Source: Cyanoderma ruficeps (Eukaryota; Chordata; Aves; Passeriformes; Timaliidae). From it: a stretch of 64,000 nt of DNA. The stretch spans positions 12,705,709 to 12,769,708 of the forward strand of contig VZDJ01006585.1 in the NCBI GenBank assembly GCA_008694505.1, written 5' to 3'. Below the pieces are notes generated by a model. That model did not search any database. It saw nothing but the letters and a program-made list of their open reading frames with translations, and was not told where the DNA came from. Made by a program: the position numbers and the translations under genes. This document shows, piece by piece, positions 49,883 through 60,757 of this stretch; position 1 is the first letter of the stretch, and the number at the start of each line of letters is the position of its first letter.

Positions 49883-50604
49883 ATAACGTAGTTTCTCTGA
49901 ACAGCTGGAATATGTGTATGTATTTAACTGTATGTATAAATTATATGATTGAGTGACATGTTAGCTAATTGTTTAGTGTTTCTGAGCAAACACCAGGCAT
50001 ATATCCAAAACATTTGATTTTACTATATTGTCCTTTATATTGAACTTAAACTTATAAAAATCCTACTTAGTCTGTACATTTACTCCAATCCAAACAATAT
50101 AACATTGTTGCAACCAGGTAGAATCAGGAAAAAAACAACAATAAAAAGTGTTTCATGCTGCCTTACCTCAGTTATAATCAAGTTACATAATGAGAAAGAT
50201 TGACAAAGTCTTTAGACTCTAAAAGAATCTAAGAGGAAATAGTATAATCAAGTTAGCGTTGTGAAATTTAATGTGTTGAACACACTTCAGTGCATGCAAA
50301 AATATACAGTGCTTGTCAAATGTCAGTATTGATTTACTGTTATTTTTACTTTAGATTTAGTACTATATTTATTTACTTATTTGTTATTGACGGACACAAC
50401 CTCTTTTCTCTGTTCCATGACTACTGGTTATGGAAGGTGGAATCATCTGGACCATAGCACAGCCTCTCAGAGGTGCAGCTAAGTGAGAAAGTGTCTGACT
50501 CAAAGGATAAATATTCTTTGAGGAAAATCAGCAATTTATCGCTGCTGCTCCTACTCCTATTTGATGTCTCCGGTCATGTGTCATGATTTAACCAAACTGG
50601 AAGG
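49883..50604. other. AT-rich spacer upstream of the 21-bp array
   Basis: No feature recognised. A short piece near 50505-50530 (attctttgaggaaaatcagc) resembles one array unit and may be an outlying copy. Confidence 0.45.
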
Positions 50605-51191
50605 AGAATCTGGTCTTTCAAGAAAAGAATCAAGATCTTCAGCAAAAGAACAAAGTTTTCATATTGAGAACAAAGCCAACTATCAGGAGAATCAAAGTGT
50701 CCACAGACAGAACAAAGTCCTTTGGGAATAGAATAAAATCCTTCAAGAGAAGCATAGGGAGTCTTCAGAGGAAACAAAGAATCCTGAGAAACAGCAAAAG
50801 GCTTGCCAACAAAATAAAGCCCTCAGAGAAGAGATTAAGGCTCTCAAAGGATAAGAATGATCATTTGCATTGAAGGCAAAAGCTCTTCAGCATGAGATTT
50901 TAGCTTTATGAGAAAAACACAAAGCCTTCAAGGACTAGCTTAAAGCTCTTCAAGAGGAAACAACACCATTCAGGTGGAGGAAAAAGCTCTTTGTGAAGAA
51001 AAAATTCTCTCAGTGAAGAGAAATTTGCTCTGCAAGAAGGGAACATGCCCCTTCAAATAAGAAAGAGGCCCTAGGAGGTTAGGAGAAAGCTCTCCAAGAA
51101 GAGCACAAACACCTCCATGAGCGGAATAAGATACTTCAAGAGAAGGAACAAAGCAATTTAAGTAAAGAACCAGGCCCTTAGGGAGATTTTG
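50605..51191 (+). pseudogene. 21-bp periodic array reading as decayed coiled-coil heptads
   Basis: About 28 consecutive diverged units of 21 bases cover this span; a typical unit is AGAACAAAGTCCTTTGGGAAT or TTAAAGCTCTTCAAGAGGAAA. In the plus frame that fits most units (for example codons from 50717) the consensus heptad is N-K-A-L-Q-E-E. This puts Asn/Ile/His at 'a', Leu at 'd' and charged residues elsewhere, a classic coiled coil. Protein-like stretches survive even where nucleotides differ: QNKALREEIKALK and EKALQEEHKHLHERNKILQE. The frame is kept from 50717 to 50945 (one unit is 18 bases) but is closed by TAG 50729, TAA 50852, TGA 50858, TGA 50909 and TAG 50936. Later single-base losses shift it. 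Either a repeat-rich coiled-coil gene has died here, or a minisatellite happens to look coiled-coil. No start, promoter or neighbouring exon was identified and the parent gene is unknown. The minus-strand open frames across it are shadows. Confidence 0.6.
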
Positions 51192-52865
51192 CAAGAGGAG
51201 TGAAGAGTTTAGAAAAACAGTAATTTTTGTTGTTGGCCAAATATCAGCAAGTAATGGATAAAAACAGGCATTAAGCAGCCTGTTAGGCTTAGTGGAGAGG
51301 TCTAGCAGAAGTGCTGAGGCATGAATGTTGGTATTTCGGATCTCTGAAACCTCGTAAATTAGTGCTGCAATACATAATGCATTTCTGTAGATGTCTGCTT
51401 TTTTGAGGTACTGAAAATCACAGAAAACAAGTTTCTTATTTTAGTATTTCAAAGGTTGGATTAACACTTTTTACCATAGAATACTGGGGGGTATTAATAG
51501 AAAATGGATTCTTATGTAATGAACATTCAAGTCATATATAAGTGAGAATGTGACAGACTTTCATTTTTTTACATCTAGATTAACCAGTAAAATAGCATTT
51601 CTGAAAATAATTGGTATGAAATACTTTCAGAATATGGTAACAAATTCTTTATCTCAGAGGTTTTTCTTCAAAGACTTAGTTTTCACTTGAATTTTGAGGA
51701 AAATAATTCAGTAGATCTGTGCTATAAAAAAATATTACAAAGCAAGCTTGAACACTGTCATCCTGGACAGTCCACCACACTATTTTTCTCTGTTTCTCTT
51801 TTGTGCAATTTCAGAGCCACCAGGTATGCACCACTACTGCCAAAAACAATACTTAGATGAGCCAGTGTTTGTCCTTAATTGTATAAATTCCTCAAATATC
51901 ATCCTTGTGAGCTTTGTATCTTTTGACACCTGTACATGTATTTATATCACATTTCAGTACCCATAAAAAAAGTTGCACTATCATATGATATGAACACTGT
52001 CCTTATGGTGTGCAAAAATATTATTTCAAATTCATGAAGCCAAAAAACCACACCAGAATACAATCAACACATTGAGACTACCTGGTGTTCATTTAGGAAA
52101 TCAGGGATGAGAACCTGTTGTATGGACGTGACCAGTCTGCTTTTGTTGAGTCCAACCATAACCAGGCTGACACATGTGAGTACTTGACACATGAACTTGA
52201 GTCCAGGTCTTTGGAAAATGTATCTTGTTCACCTAGAAACTGAGTTTTTAAAAAATGCATTAAAATACAGAATACTTGTTAGTGTAGAAATAGTAAGGCT
52301 AACAAAGAAAATTTTCTAGTCATGGTTCCAAAATCTCAAGAAGGAGAATTTCAGGCAGTAGAGCAAGGACATGTGTAGCTAGAACCTGAGACAGACAAAT
52401 CAACATTTTCTTTCTTTTTCCAAATGTTAAAGTCTTAAAATTTATATCTCTGGCCTTAAATACCAGATAGTCTTTTTAAAGTTGAGCACAGTGGTGTACT
52501 ACCGGACATCATGCCTGAGAAAACTGATGCAATTTGGAAATATTATGCTGGAGAAGCATCAGGAGGTTTTTTTCTTGTACAGATTATGTTCCAGTGGGAA
52601 CACTGACAAGATTACTTTATCCTCAGTTCAGAGATTTTTGATTCAGCCTCTTCCTTTGGATGCAGGTACTTTGTATGTTAGAGGCATTGTTGGCAGATGG
52701 CTTGCAGAGCTCTTGATTTCTGGTTTGGGTGACCATAGAAGACAGAGCAAAGAAGAGATGAGCATTGGGCAACAGATCAATACTTGAACCTTTTTACGGA
52801 TGTAGGCTGAATTACATGACTAATCATTGTTGAATATCATGTAAGCTAGAAAAAAAATCAACAAA
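51192..52865. other. AT-rich sequence with no gene seen
   Basis: The array fades out at 51192-51215. Nothing further was recognised; the 101-codon frame at 52482-52787 starts at a non-ATG codon and has no recognisable features. Confidence 0.5.
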
Positions 52866-52925
52866 CCTCTATAACCATGGAATGATTTAGGTTGGATATG
52901 ACCTTTAGAGATCTCTCATTGGAAG
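52866..52925 (-). mobile_element. short CR1 3'-end remnant, minus strand
   Basis: The plus strand reads ATGGAATGATTTAGGTTGGA then 'atgacctttagagatctctc', the reverse complement of the CR1 'agatgatctttaaggtccctt / ccaacccaaaccattc' tail. About 60 bases remain. Confidence 0.65.
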
Positions 52926-54810
52926 CAGCAACAAATTTCAGAGGTTAGTTTACATAAGAGGAAAATTAAGCAAGTTTACCTTAGAATGGGGAAAGGAAAA
53001 CACCTCTGTCTCCAGTATTTGTCTGGCTCCCCTGCTTGGTTCACTGGTCCAACACTGGATGTGTCAGGTGGGTTCTAGTTGCAGAGAGAGGTGGCAAAGC
53101 TTATAGTCATGTGGGCAAGACTAAATTTCCACTCTATTCCTCTCACAGCATCTCTGGGGGACGTGGTTTCAGGGGAAGAAAGTGGTGAATGTACTCTATA
53201 AGTGTCCCTCAATTTCTCTGGAGTGTTTTTTCCCATGTTTTTCATGTCTCCAGTTACAGGCGCTCTTTCCAGAGCAGGTACAAATGAGGGCACTGGGGAC
53301 TGCCTTGCCTTGCTGCATGTTTAGTTCAAGATGAATTGCTTACAGCATGTCAGAGCTTGCCAAAGCCAGCTGTGACTGGTTGAGAGTAGTCTGGAGCCTT
53401 CTCACAGAATGCATCCTGGAGCCATCAGAAATCCAACCAGCCTACCAGTTACACTCAATACAGTATTCCTGTACCTGCTTTATTACATCACCAGTATGAG
53501 AATTCCCAGGGCCTGGACCTTTTGTCCGATAACTTTTTCAACTAGGTATAAAAATGGATGTGTGTGTACATTTCACTCATGGGTTTTTTACATATTGGAA
53601 AAGCAATTACAGTTTTGTGCCTTGCAACTGGCAAATACCATTTTCCAGCTACGTTTTTCTTCTCTTCTGCTCACCCAGAGTTGAATTGCAACAGGTTTCT
53701 TGGATAATGCTTCTAATCATGATTTACAAAGCCCAACAACTCACAGGTTTGTCTGCATGGCAGTAGGAAAAACCAAGGATTGATTCACACAGTAGATAGA
53801 GAAGTTTGTGACTGCAGTGGCCAGAATTTTTAATATTTTAATGTAGAGGCAAAAATTGTTTTCTGGGCAAGGAAGCAGGGCAGTAAGTTCGGGTAGTTAA
53901 GATATGCATTCTGAGTCAAACGCCATACTCACAAAATCTAGACAGACCTGGTTCATGTATAACCTAAGTGCTGGCTTATGTGCTTTCTCTCTCAGACAGG
54001 ATATCTGTATAAGGAGTAAACCCTTACACAGACATAAGACAGAATTTACTGTTGTGCAGCAGAAAGTTTCAACCTTTGTTCTTTACTATCTGTGTGGGGA
54101 CCAGCTGAGAGAGAACTACCACTTTCCCCATCAAGTTGCACATAGTTGTGTATCCTGTGAGACACTAACACAGAACCTACACCTGAACTCATGGCTCCCC
54201 ATATCTGTGAAGAGAAGAAAGTTCTTCCTGATTTCTGATTGTCTCGTATCTAAGTATGTTGCAAGTTCTGTTGAAGTATACGAAGCTGCTTCTATAGAGC
54301 TGCTTTCTCTAATCCTTTTCTTCCCCAGTCCCTTTGGAATTTTATGATATGTTTACTCAGAATTAGGGACTATGATAATAACTTGGCAAGATTATGTGCT
54401 AGTGATGATAATATGCCTTTTGAAAACATTGCATTTATTTCTAATTACATTTGGGGGTATCCTAATTCTGGGATTGGATACTTATATAATGAAAAAATAT
54501 GGTGCTTTAATTTGTCTTTATAGCATTAATATGATTACATTTACTTGCATACAAATAAATTAATTATTCCATAAATACATTATGTTTAAAACATTACAAA
54601 ATTATTGTGCATAATTAAAAACTTCAAGTATGATTAACAGTGTTTCAAAGTATTCTAAATTAGCTGTTTATTTCCTGTGAAAAACTGAACACTACTGTGG
54701 CATTAGGAGTGATGATAAAGCTTCAGCTAAATCTGTATAACAATAGATTGACTTGTGTGTGATGCGGAAGGTCTTGGGCTGTAACAAACAGAATGAAGTC
54801 TTGCTGAAGG
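52926..54810. other. no gene seen; contains a 147-codon open frame
   Basis: The plus frame 53904-54347 starts at ATG and runs 147 codons without a stop. It has no domain, signal peptide or repeat I recognise, and neither composition nor flanks point to an exon. The patch 52960-53440 is GC-moderate and unidentified. Confidence 0.4.
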
Positions 54811-55878
54811 TGTGGTGGGTTTACCATGATTGGCTGCCAGGTATCCATCAAACCTGCTTTATCACCCCCCTCCACAGCTGGACAGGGGAGAAGAAATATA
54901 AGATAAGGTTCATGAGTTGAGATGGGACAGGGAGAAATCACTCACCCTTTACCATCACAGGGAAAAACAGACTCAGTTTAGGAATATTAAATTAATTTAT
55001 TACTAATCAGAATCAGAGAAGGATAATGAGAAGTAAAAAAACCCTTACAAACAGCTTTCCTCCTTCATGGGCTCTACCTCCTCCTTTCCAGCAGTGCAGG
55101 GAGATGGAGAATGGGGTCGCAGTCAGTTTATCACACATTGTTTCCATCACCGCTCAGGGAGAGGAGTCCTCCCCCTGCCCCAGCACATTCCTCCCACAGG
55201 AAACAGTTCTCAATGAACTTCTCCAATGGGAGTCTTTCCCACAGGCTACAGTTCTTCATTAGCTCATCCACTTTCCCTTTCCTATGGCATTTAGTCCTTC
55301 AGGAGAAGCCTACTCAATTCTGGGTTCCTTACAGGGACACAAGTCCTGCCATAAAATCTGCTTCAGCTTGGACTCCTCCCTTTATGAATGCACAGGTCCC
55401 TGCCAGCAGGCTGCTCGAGCGTGGGTTTCCCAAAGATTCACAGCCCTTTTTCAGGCATCCATCTGCTCTGGCTTGGATCTCCGCCATTGACCTCCATAGG
55501 CTTCATGGGGACACCTTTACTCACCACAGTCTTCACAACAGGCTTCGTGGAAATCTCAGCTTCAGCACCTGGAGCAGCTCCTCCCCCTCCTTCCTCAGTG
55601 ACCTTGCTGTTTCCAGAGTTGCTTCTATCATATATTCTCACTTATTTCTTCTCTCAGCATGATCAAATCTTCACAGTAACTTCTTCCTTCTTAGACATCT
55701 TATCACAGAGGTGCTACTACCATCTCTGATTAGCTCAGCCTTGACCTTCTGCAGACCTGTCTTGTAACTGATTGGCATTGGCTCTGTTGGACATGGGGCA
55801 AGCTTCTGGTAACTTCTCAGAGAAGCCAGTCTGTAGCCTAGCCCCTCTACTAAAACCTGCCCACGCAAGCCCAATACA
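54811..55878 (-). mobile_element. long avian solo LTR (about 1.07 kb), minus strand
   Basis: On the minus strand the element starts TGTATTGGG (plus 55871-55878 is CCAATACA) and ends CCCACCACA (plus 54811 onward TGTGGTGGG), giving TG...CA ends. It matches from memory a common bird LTR with a purine-rich first half, a middle of repeated 'ggactgcagcccgtggga'-type units, and a 3' part carrying AATAAA in a TTAATTTAAT context (plus 54996-55001). The internal units are visible here as repeated 'ctccnncgtgggtttcccac'-like pieces between 55140 and 55480. No clear target duplication is visible (GAAGG on one side, AAGAA on the other), so the ends may have eroded. Open frames of up to 183 codons in it (55111-55662 plus and others) come from its low stop density and are not genes. 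Confidence 0.8.
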
Positions 55879-55911
55879 AAGAAAATCCTCAACCACAAAA
55901 CCCAGTTACCA

Positions 55912-56885
55912 TCAATGTGCATCAGGGATCAATACTGAGTCCCGTGCTGCTTAACAGCTTCATTAATGACCCAGAGAATAGGAAGGCATGCACCCACAGC
56001 AAGTTTGCAGATGATATGAAACCAGGAGGAGTGACTGATATTCTCAGAGGTTGTGCTGCCATTCAGATGAACAGACTGGAGACTTGGACAGATAGGAACC
56101 TAATGAACTTCAGCAAAATCAAACACTTACTTCCCCAGGGAAATTCCTGTACAGGAATGAACTCATGTAGCAGTAAATGCTTCCTGCTGACCATCTGGAA
56201 AACAGCTTTGTCAAAAGAAAACAACCTGAGGCTCTGACAGACACCAAGTTGAAAAGGAGACTTCATTGTGACCCTGCAGCACAGAAAGCTAATAGTTTCC
56301 TGGGCTGCATTAGGAAAAGTGTTTCCAGCAGGGAGGTGATCCTCCCCCTCACCGTGGATAAGGCCACAATTAAATTGTGCATCCAGCTCTGGGCACCTCA
56401 GTACCAGAGAGATATGGATTTATTGGCGAGAGTAAAGCAAAGGGACACTGTGTCTCAGTTTAAGTCAGAGGCTGACACCTGGAAGTGTTCAGTCTGGAGA
56501 AGAAAAGATTCAGGGGAATCTTATGCGTATGTATGGATAACTGATTTTGAGCAGGGGAGGAGGGCAGTAAAGAATAGGGACGCAGACTCTTGTCTGTGTT
56601 ATCTAGTAAAAAAACAAGAGATAATACACAGAAATTAAGATATAGGAAATCCAGGGAAATTTTTTATATTATTAAAGTCCCCACACTTTTTATTCTGGAA
56701 GTTGTCAGACTTTGGAATAGGATGTCCACTGAGACTGCAGAGCCTCCATCTCTGGAGATATTAAAAACTTTAGTATCTTGGACTGTTTCCTGGGCAACCT
56801 CCTCTAACTAGTTCTTTGAGCAGTGGACTGGACAACACAATTTGAAGAGACCCCACCAAACTGGGGAAAACCATTCCGTGATTCC
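55912..56885 (+). mobile_element. long CR1 LINE fragment (RT to 3' tail)
   Basis: The plus strand encodes degraded CR1 ORF2 from the 'QGSILSPVLLNSFIND' region. The reverse-transcriptase active-site motif FADD is still intact at 56004-56015 (SKFADDMKPGG). Then follow 'GCAAIQMNRLETWTDRNLMN', 'FLGCIRKSVSSREVILPL' in another frame, 'LWAPQYQRDMDLLARVK', 'VVRLWNRM' and 'PPSLEILKTLVSW'. The end is CATTCCGTGATTCC. Several frameshifts and stops break it, so it is non-functional. It begins 33 bases after the minus-strand LTR and is the longest CR1 copy in the window. Confidence 0.93.
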
Positions 56886-57662
56886 TTTGCTAACCATTCC
56901 AGACATCAAGACCATGGATATGTACTAAGTACCTTCTACTTCTAGTCTAACTTGAAGGTTTCTTTCATGACATAGGGTTTCTTTAAATTTTCAGTAAGAA
57001 GCAGAAGAGACTCAGACAAGATTTGCACTGAGGTACAGACAATGTATTTAAAGAAACATGCTATTATCAGCAGCATCATAATCCAGTTCATAATCCATGG
57101 TTAGGAAAAACAACATTTTCTGAGGATCATTTCCACTGGGCATTTAACAGCTATCTAATTGAATGGGATTTGAATTGCAACTTTTACAACAACAACAAAA
57201 AAGGTAAAAAGAGAGAAATGCTACTAAAAGTCTTTAAATGCAATTATAATATGCAAGGTGTCCAGTTTTAAGATCTTTTGAAAATGCAAGCCTTTTAACA
57301 TGATCATTTTTCATATTATTGTATTACACTTTATCCTTTTTCCTTCTATGCCTCTTATCGTTTTCTACCATGGTTAAAAATATAAGGCAGTGGGTAACTA
57401 ACATAAATTGAATCTGCTTTGTAATAGATGTTTTCAAAAATTATGAAATTCTCAGATCTATAGGTAAACCATATTTATTACATATTTCCATTGCCACAAT
57501 GAGAGAAAGAGGAGTTAAAGGGAAAGTAATTGCAGAAAAATAGCATTGCAATTTCCCTTATCAGAATGGTAAATTCAATGTCATGCCCAGTTTCTTTACC
57601 CCCCCCCATCTCTCTAAGTTTTTAATGTGCATGTAAATAACTCATGAACTTTCAGAGCTACT
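56886..57662. other. AT-rich spacer, nothing recognised
   Basis: A nine-base C run lies near 57599-57607. No coding or repeat feature was recognised. Confidence 0.55.
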
Positions 57663-57711
57663 TGCACAGACACTTTTAACATACAGGAGGGGGTAATTTT
57701 TGGTAACGCAT
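57663..57711 (+). repeat. left copy of a direct repeat flanking the ERVL LTR
   Basis: TGCACAGACACTTTTAACAT through ...ACAGGAGGG (57663-57691) matches 58321-58348 in 28 of 29 positions (one T fewer in the right copy). Weaker similarity continues through a T-rich stretch to GGTAACGCAT. It ends about 10 bases before the LTR. Confidence 0.85.
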
Positions 57712-57721
57712 TGGATGACTG

Positions 57722-58298
57722 TGTTGGTTTTGTCTGGGGTAGATAATTCCCTTCACAGTGGCTGGTATGGAGCTGTGTTTTGGATTTGTGCCGAACACAG
57801 ATCTGATGATACAGAGATGTTTCTGCTATTGCTGAGCAGAGCTTACACAGCGCCAAGGCCTTTTCTGCTTTTCCTACTGCGATGCTGGCAAGGAATGTGA
57901 TGGTGCATGAGAGGTTGGGAGGAGACAGAGCTGGAACAGGTGGCCCAAACTGGTCAAAGGGACATTCCAGACCATATGACATCATGCTCTGTATGTAAAG
58001 CAGAGGGAAGAAAAAGGAGAGTGTGGGGGAATGTTCAAAGTGATGGTGTTTGTCTTCCCAAGTCTGTTACATGTGATGGGGCCCTGCTCTCCAGAAGAGG
58101 GTTGAACCCCTGACTGCCCATGGGAAGCAGTGAATGAATTCCTTGTTTTGTTTTTCCTGCTTTTGCTTTTCCTATTAAACTGCCTTTATTTCAACCCACG
58201 AGTTTTGTAGCTTTTACCCTTCTGATTCTCTCCCAATCCCACTGGCGGGGGAGTGAGAAGGAAATTGCATGGGATTTGGTTTGGGTTAAACCACGACA
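57722..58298 (+). mobile_element. avian ERVL solo LTR
   Basis: Begins TGTTGGTTTTGTCTGGGG and ends GGGTTAAACCACGACA, with the full order of blocks of the widespread bird ERVL LTR between: 'ggctggtatggagctgtg', 'gctgagcagagcttacacag', 'ccaaggccttttctgctttt', 'caaactggtcaaagggacat', 'catatgacatcatgctctgt', a degraded TATA (GTATGTAAAGC), 'gtttgtcttcccaagt', 'gtgaatgaattccttgtttt', the poly(A) signal ATTAAA (58174-58179) and 'aacccacgagttttgtagc'. 577 bases, sense on the plus strand. No perfect 5-bp target duplication adjoins it; instead a longer direct repeat flanks it at a small distance on each side. The 123-codon minus frame inside is incidental. Confidence 0.93.
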
Positions 58299-58320
58299 CT
58301 AATGGACATATGGAGATATC

Positions 58321-58366
58321 TGCACAGACACTTTAACATACAGGAGGGACATGTTTTTTGGTTGCA
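58321..58366 (+). repeat. right copy of the direct repeat flanking the ERVL LTR
   Basis: TGCACAGACACTTTAACATA then CAGGAGGG, followed by a T-rich stretch and GGTTGCAT, paralleling 57663-57711. It starts 22 bases after the LTR end. Confidence 0.85.
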
Positions 58367-60360
58367 TAAGCCACGTAGAAGACGATGATGGCTACAGACA
58401 TTTCAGGCACATAAAACCAAGATAAGTATGCTGTGGGTATAAGACACATGAGAAATAATATCAAATGCTAACATTGGAGGGAAAGGTGAAGCAAGTGTGA
58501 GATGCCATCTTGTTTATGATCATTCAAAAAAAAAAATGTTTGTACTTTGGATTCATTTTCCAATGAAATATATCTTCAGAGAATGCTTCCAGATGATGGA
58601 CAATTCCGTAGCACTTTTAGATTCGAGGATTGTAGGGTGATCAAAATTACTATAATGGGAAGAAAAAAAGTCCAAATTTCAAATATCAGCAAAATCTTAT
58701 ATATCCTGAAGCCATCTTAGGAGCTAAAAATTATCTTACCATCCAGAAGCCTTTGAGACATAAAAGGAAAGTTAGAGGGCTCTAAGGTCCCAGGAAGGGG
58801 TAGTCCTACTAGCAGAATCACAGCAAAGAGGCAGAGAGATGAATGCACATCCCTGCAGCTTTACTGACAGAGCAAACATGCCAAAGAAGATGAAAGTGCA
58901 GTGCTGGAGAGGACTTGTAGGTGTTTTGCAAGGAGTTTACAGAAAAAGAACATCATTAAAATTCTGTAGGGAGGAAATCTTCAGTAGGGTATTACCTAAA
59001 AGCTGTATCTCTGCACATTGGTGAGTTTCAGTCTCAAGCTACTCAGCACCTTACACTATGCTCTTGGCTTCAAAAACAGAACAAAAAAATTCCTCAGCAT
59101 GGTAGCCACCATGAATGACCTTAGCTCTGTCAAGTGTTTGCCGTGCAGCAGTGAATCTAATAAAAGTCAGAATCTTCCAAAAATGGAAAATAATTGCTAG
59201 AACAGTCTGGAATACATTATCAGCTGGTAAGCAGGAACAATTTCTTCTGAATAAAATTTGTATGCCTTTCCTTGCACTGTAGAAGAGATCCTCTGTTCTT
59301 GTCAGATGTGAGGGAAAGCTGAAGTTACCGTAGCAGAAACACAGTGTGTTCAGCTCTACATTTAGCTCCTACAAAGGAGCCTTTTAAGAAAGTTTGTGCC
59401 AGCTTAAGGCAAAGCTATGCAAATATGGTTTTGTGTTAATTGTATGGAAAAAATATTTCTAACCTTTAAAAATATCACATTTTGAGTTGCTCCAGGAGAT
59501 TTTTCAAACTAAGTAGATCTCTCATTCAAATATCCTCATGACATTAATTCAGAATATTAAATATAATATAAAATAAAATATAAAATCCACGGGGACTCCA
59601 GAAGGCAGAATTATCTGTTAGAATAAGGATTTGAGGCTTATTAAAAGGATCAAATTATTGAAAGTCAATAAAATGAAGACAATTGATGTATAAATTCAAT
59701 ATAAAACCTCTTTGTACTAGGGAGTACATGTATCTTGGTTGGCAGAGTCACAAAGCTTCAAAAATTCTCTGAGCCAGATGCGCAGTTTTCTGTTTTTCCC
59801 CCACAGTTACAGACATTGGATATGCTTCAGCTCAGTGTACCCAAGAGTTAGTAGACATAGGCCTTTTTAAAAGCATGCTCTTAGAACTTAGAATGAATTT
59901 TAGGAAAATGTAAAATAGATGGGCATATCTTTCACTGAAGTTCCACTTGCTGGTTATTTTACCTGGAGTATAATATTAAAAACATCTCTGGGTGCAGAAA
60001 GCTGTTTAGAAGCAAGCTAAATAAGACCAAAAATAGGCAATAAAGTAAAATAAAATAAAATATTAAAATAAACAAAATAAAATAAAATATAATTTAAAAT
60101 GAGGGTTAGTCTCATGCAGTTCATGTTGCTTGAAAATTAAAAAACGTGGGAAAAAATAGGAGGTGTTTTAGTCTAAGACTGCCTATAGGTGAAAAGTTTT
60201 TCTTAGATCTCCTGTAGAAGAGCAGAGAATTTAATGACTGAAGTTCTTTTGCACAATAAGAGGTAGATTGATGAGAAAGTTATCTAGCAGACTTGGGACA
60301 TCCAGTCTCTACACGTACAATGAACTGTTTCAGGGTAGCCCACTTCCCTCAGCAGCCTAT
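58367..60360. other. AT-rich sequence with no gene seen
   Basis: Nothing recognised apart from A-rich low-complexity patches near 59555-59585 and 60041-60100. Confidence 0.55.
60041..60100 (+). repeat. (TAAAA)n imperfect microsatellite
   Basis: Imperfect pentanucleotide array with AATAAACAAAAT-type interruptions. Confidence 0.8.
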
Positions 60361-60446
60361 TTCTTCACCCTTTCAGTGAAGAAATTTTTCCCTTATATCC
60401 AATCTAAATTGCCTGGTTCAACTTGTGGCCACTTTCTCCAGTCCTG
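60361..60446 (-). mobile_element. CR1 fragment, minus strand, abutting an inverted CR1
   Basis: The plus strand reads TTCACCCTTTCAGTGAAGAA, 'tttttcccttatatccaatc' and 'caacttgtggcca', the reverse complement of the CR1 'gattggatattaggaaaaat / ttcttcactgaaagggtg' segment. It stops where a plus-strand CR1 begins. Confidence 0.85.
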
Positions 60447-60757
60447 TGAGGTTGACCTTAGGAGGATCTAATCAATGCATATAAATATTTGAAGGGAGGG
60501 TGTAAAAAGCACAAGGTCAGGCTCTTTACAGTGGTCTCCACTATCAGGACTTCTGAACATCAGGAAAATCTGTTTTACTGTTGGGGTCACTGAGCACTGC
60601 TACAGTTTTCCCAGAAAGGTTGTGAAATCTCATCTGTGGAGATACTTAAAAGCCACCTGGACGCTGTCCTCAGCAACTGCCTCAAGGTGTCTTGGAGCAG
60701 GGTGGTTAGACCTGGTGACCTCCCAAGGGCAACTCAAACATTCTGTGATTCTGTGAC
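60447..60757 (+). mobile_element. CR1 LINE 3' part, plus strand
   Basis: 'gaccttaggaggatctaatc', 'aatatttgaagggagggtgt', 'ctctttacagtggtctccac', 'cccagaaaggttgtgaaatc' and 'gtggagatacttaaaagcca' follow the CR1 ORF2 end, with the 3' UTR ('cagggtggttagacctggtg') and tail TTCTGTGATTCTGTGAC. Together with the preceding minus-strand piece it makes a back-to-back pair carrying the same CR1 segment in opposite directions. Confidence 0.9.

Noticed and set aside
50574..51194. Minus-strand open frames of 67 and 74 codons across the 21-bp array
   Set aside because: Complement of the array; hydrophobic heptads on that strand follow automatically from the plus-strand codon pattern and show no better coding sense.
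55111..55662. 183-codon open frame on the plus strand
   Set aside because: It runs antisense through the minus-strand LTR (54811-55878); the overlapping frames there reflect the LTR's low stop content.
55917..56638. Open frames of 106 and 153 codons with an intact FADD motif, as a possible live reverse transcriptase
   Set aside because: They are two frames of one CR1 copy broken by frameshifts and stops; 5' end and endonuclease are absent.
57614..57985. 123-codon minus frame
   Set aside because: Mostly antisense to the ERVL LTR.
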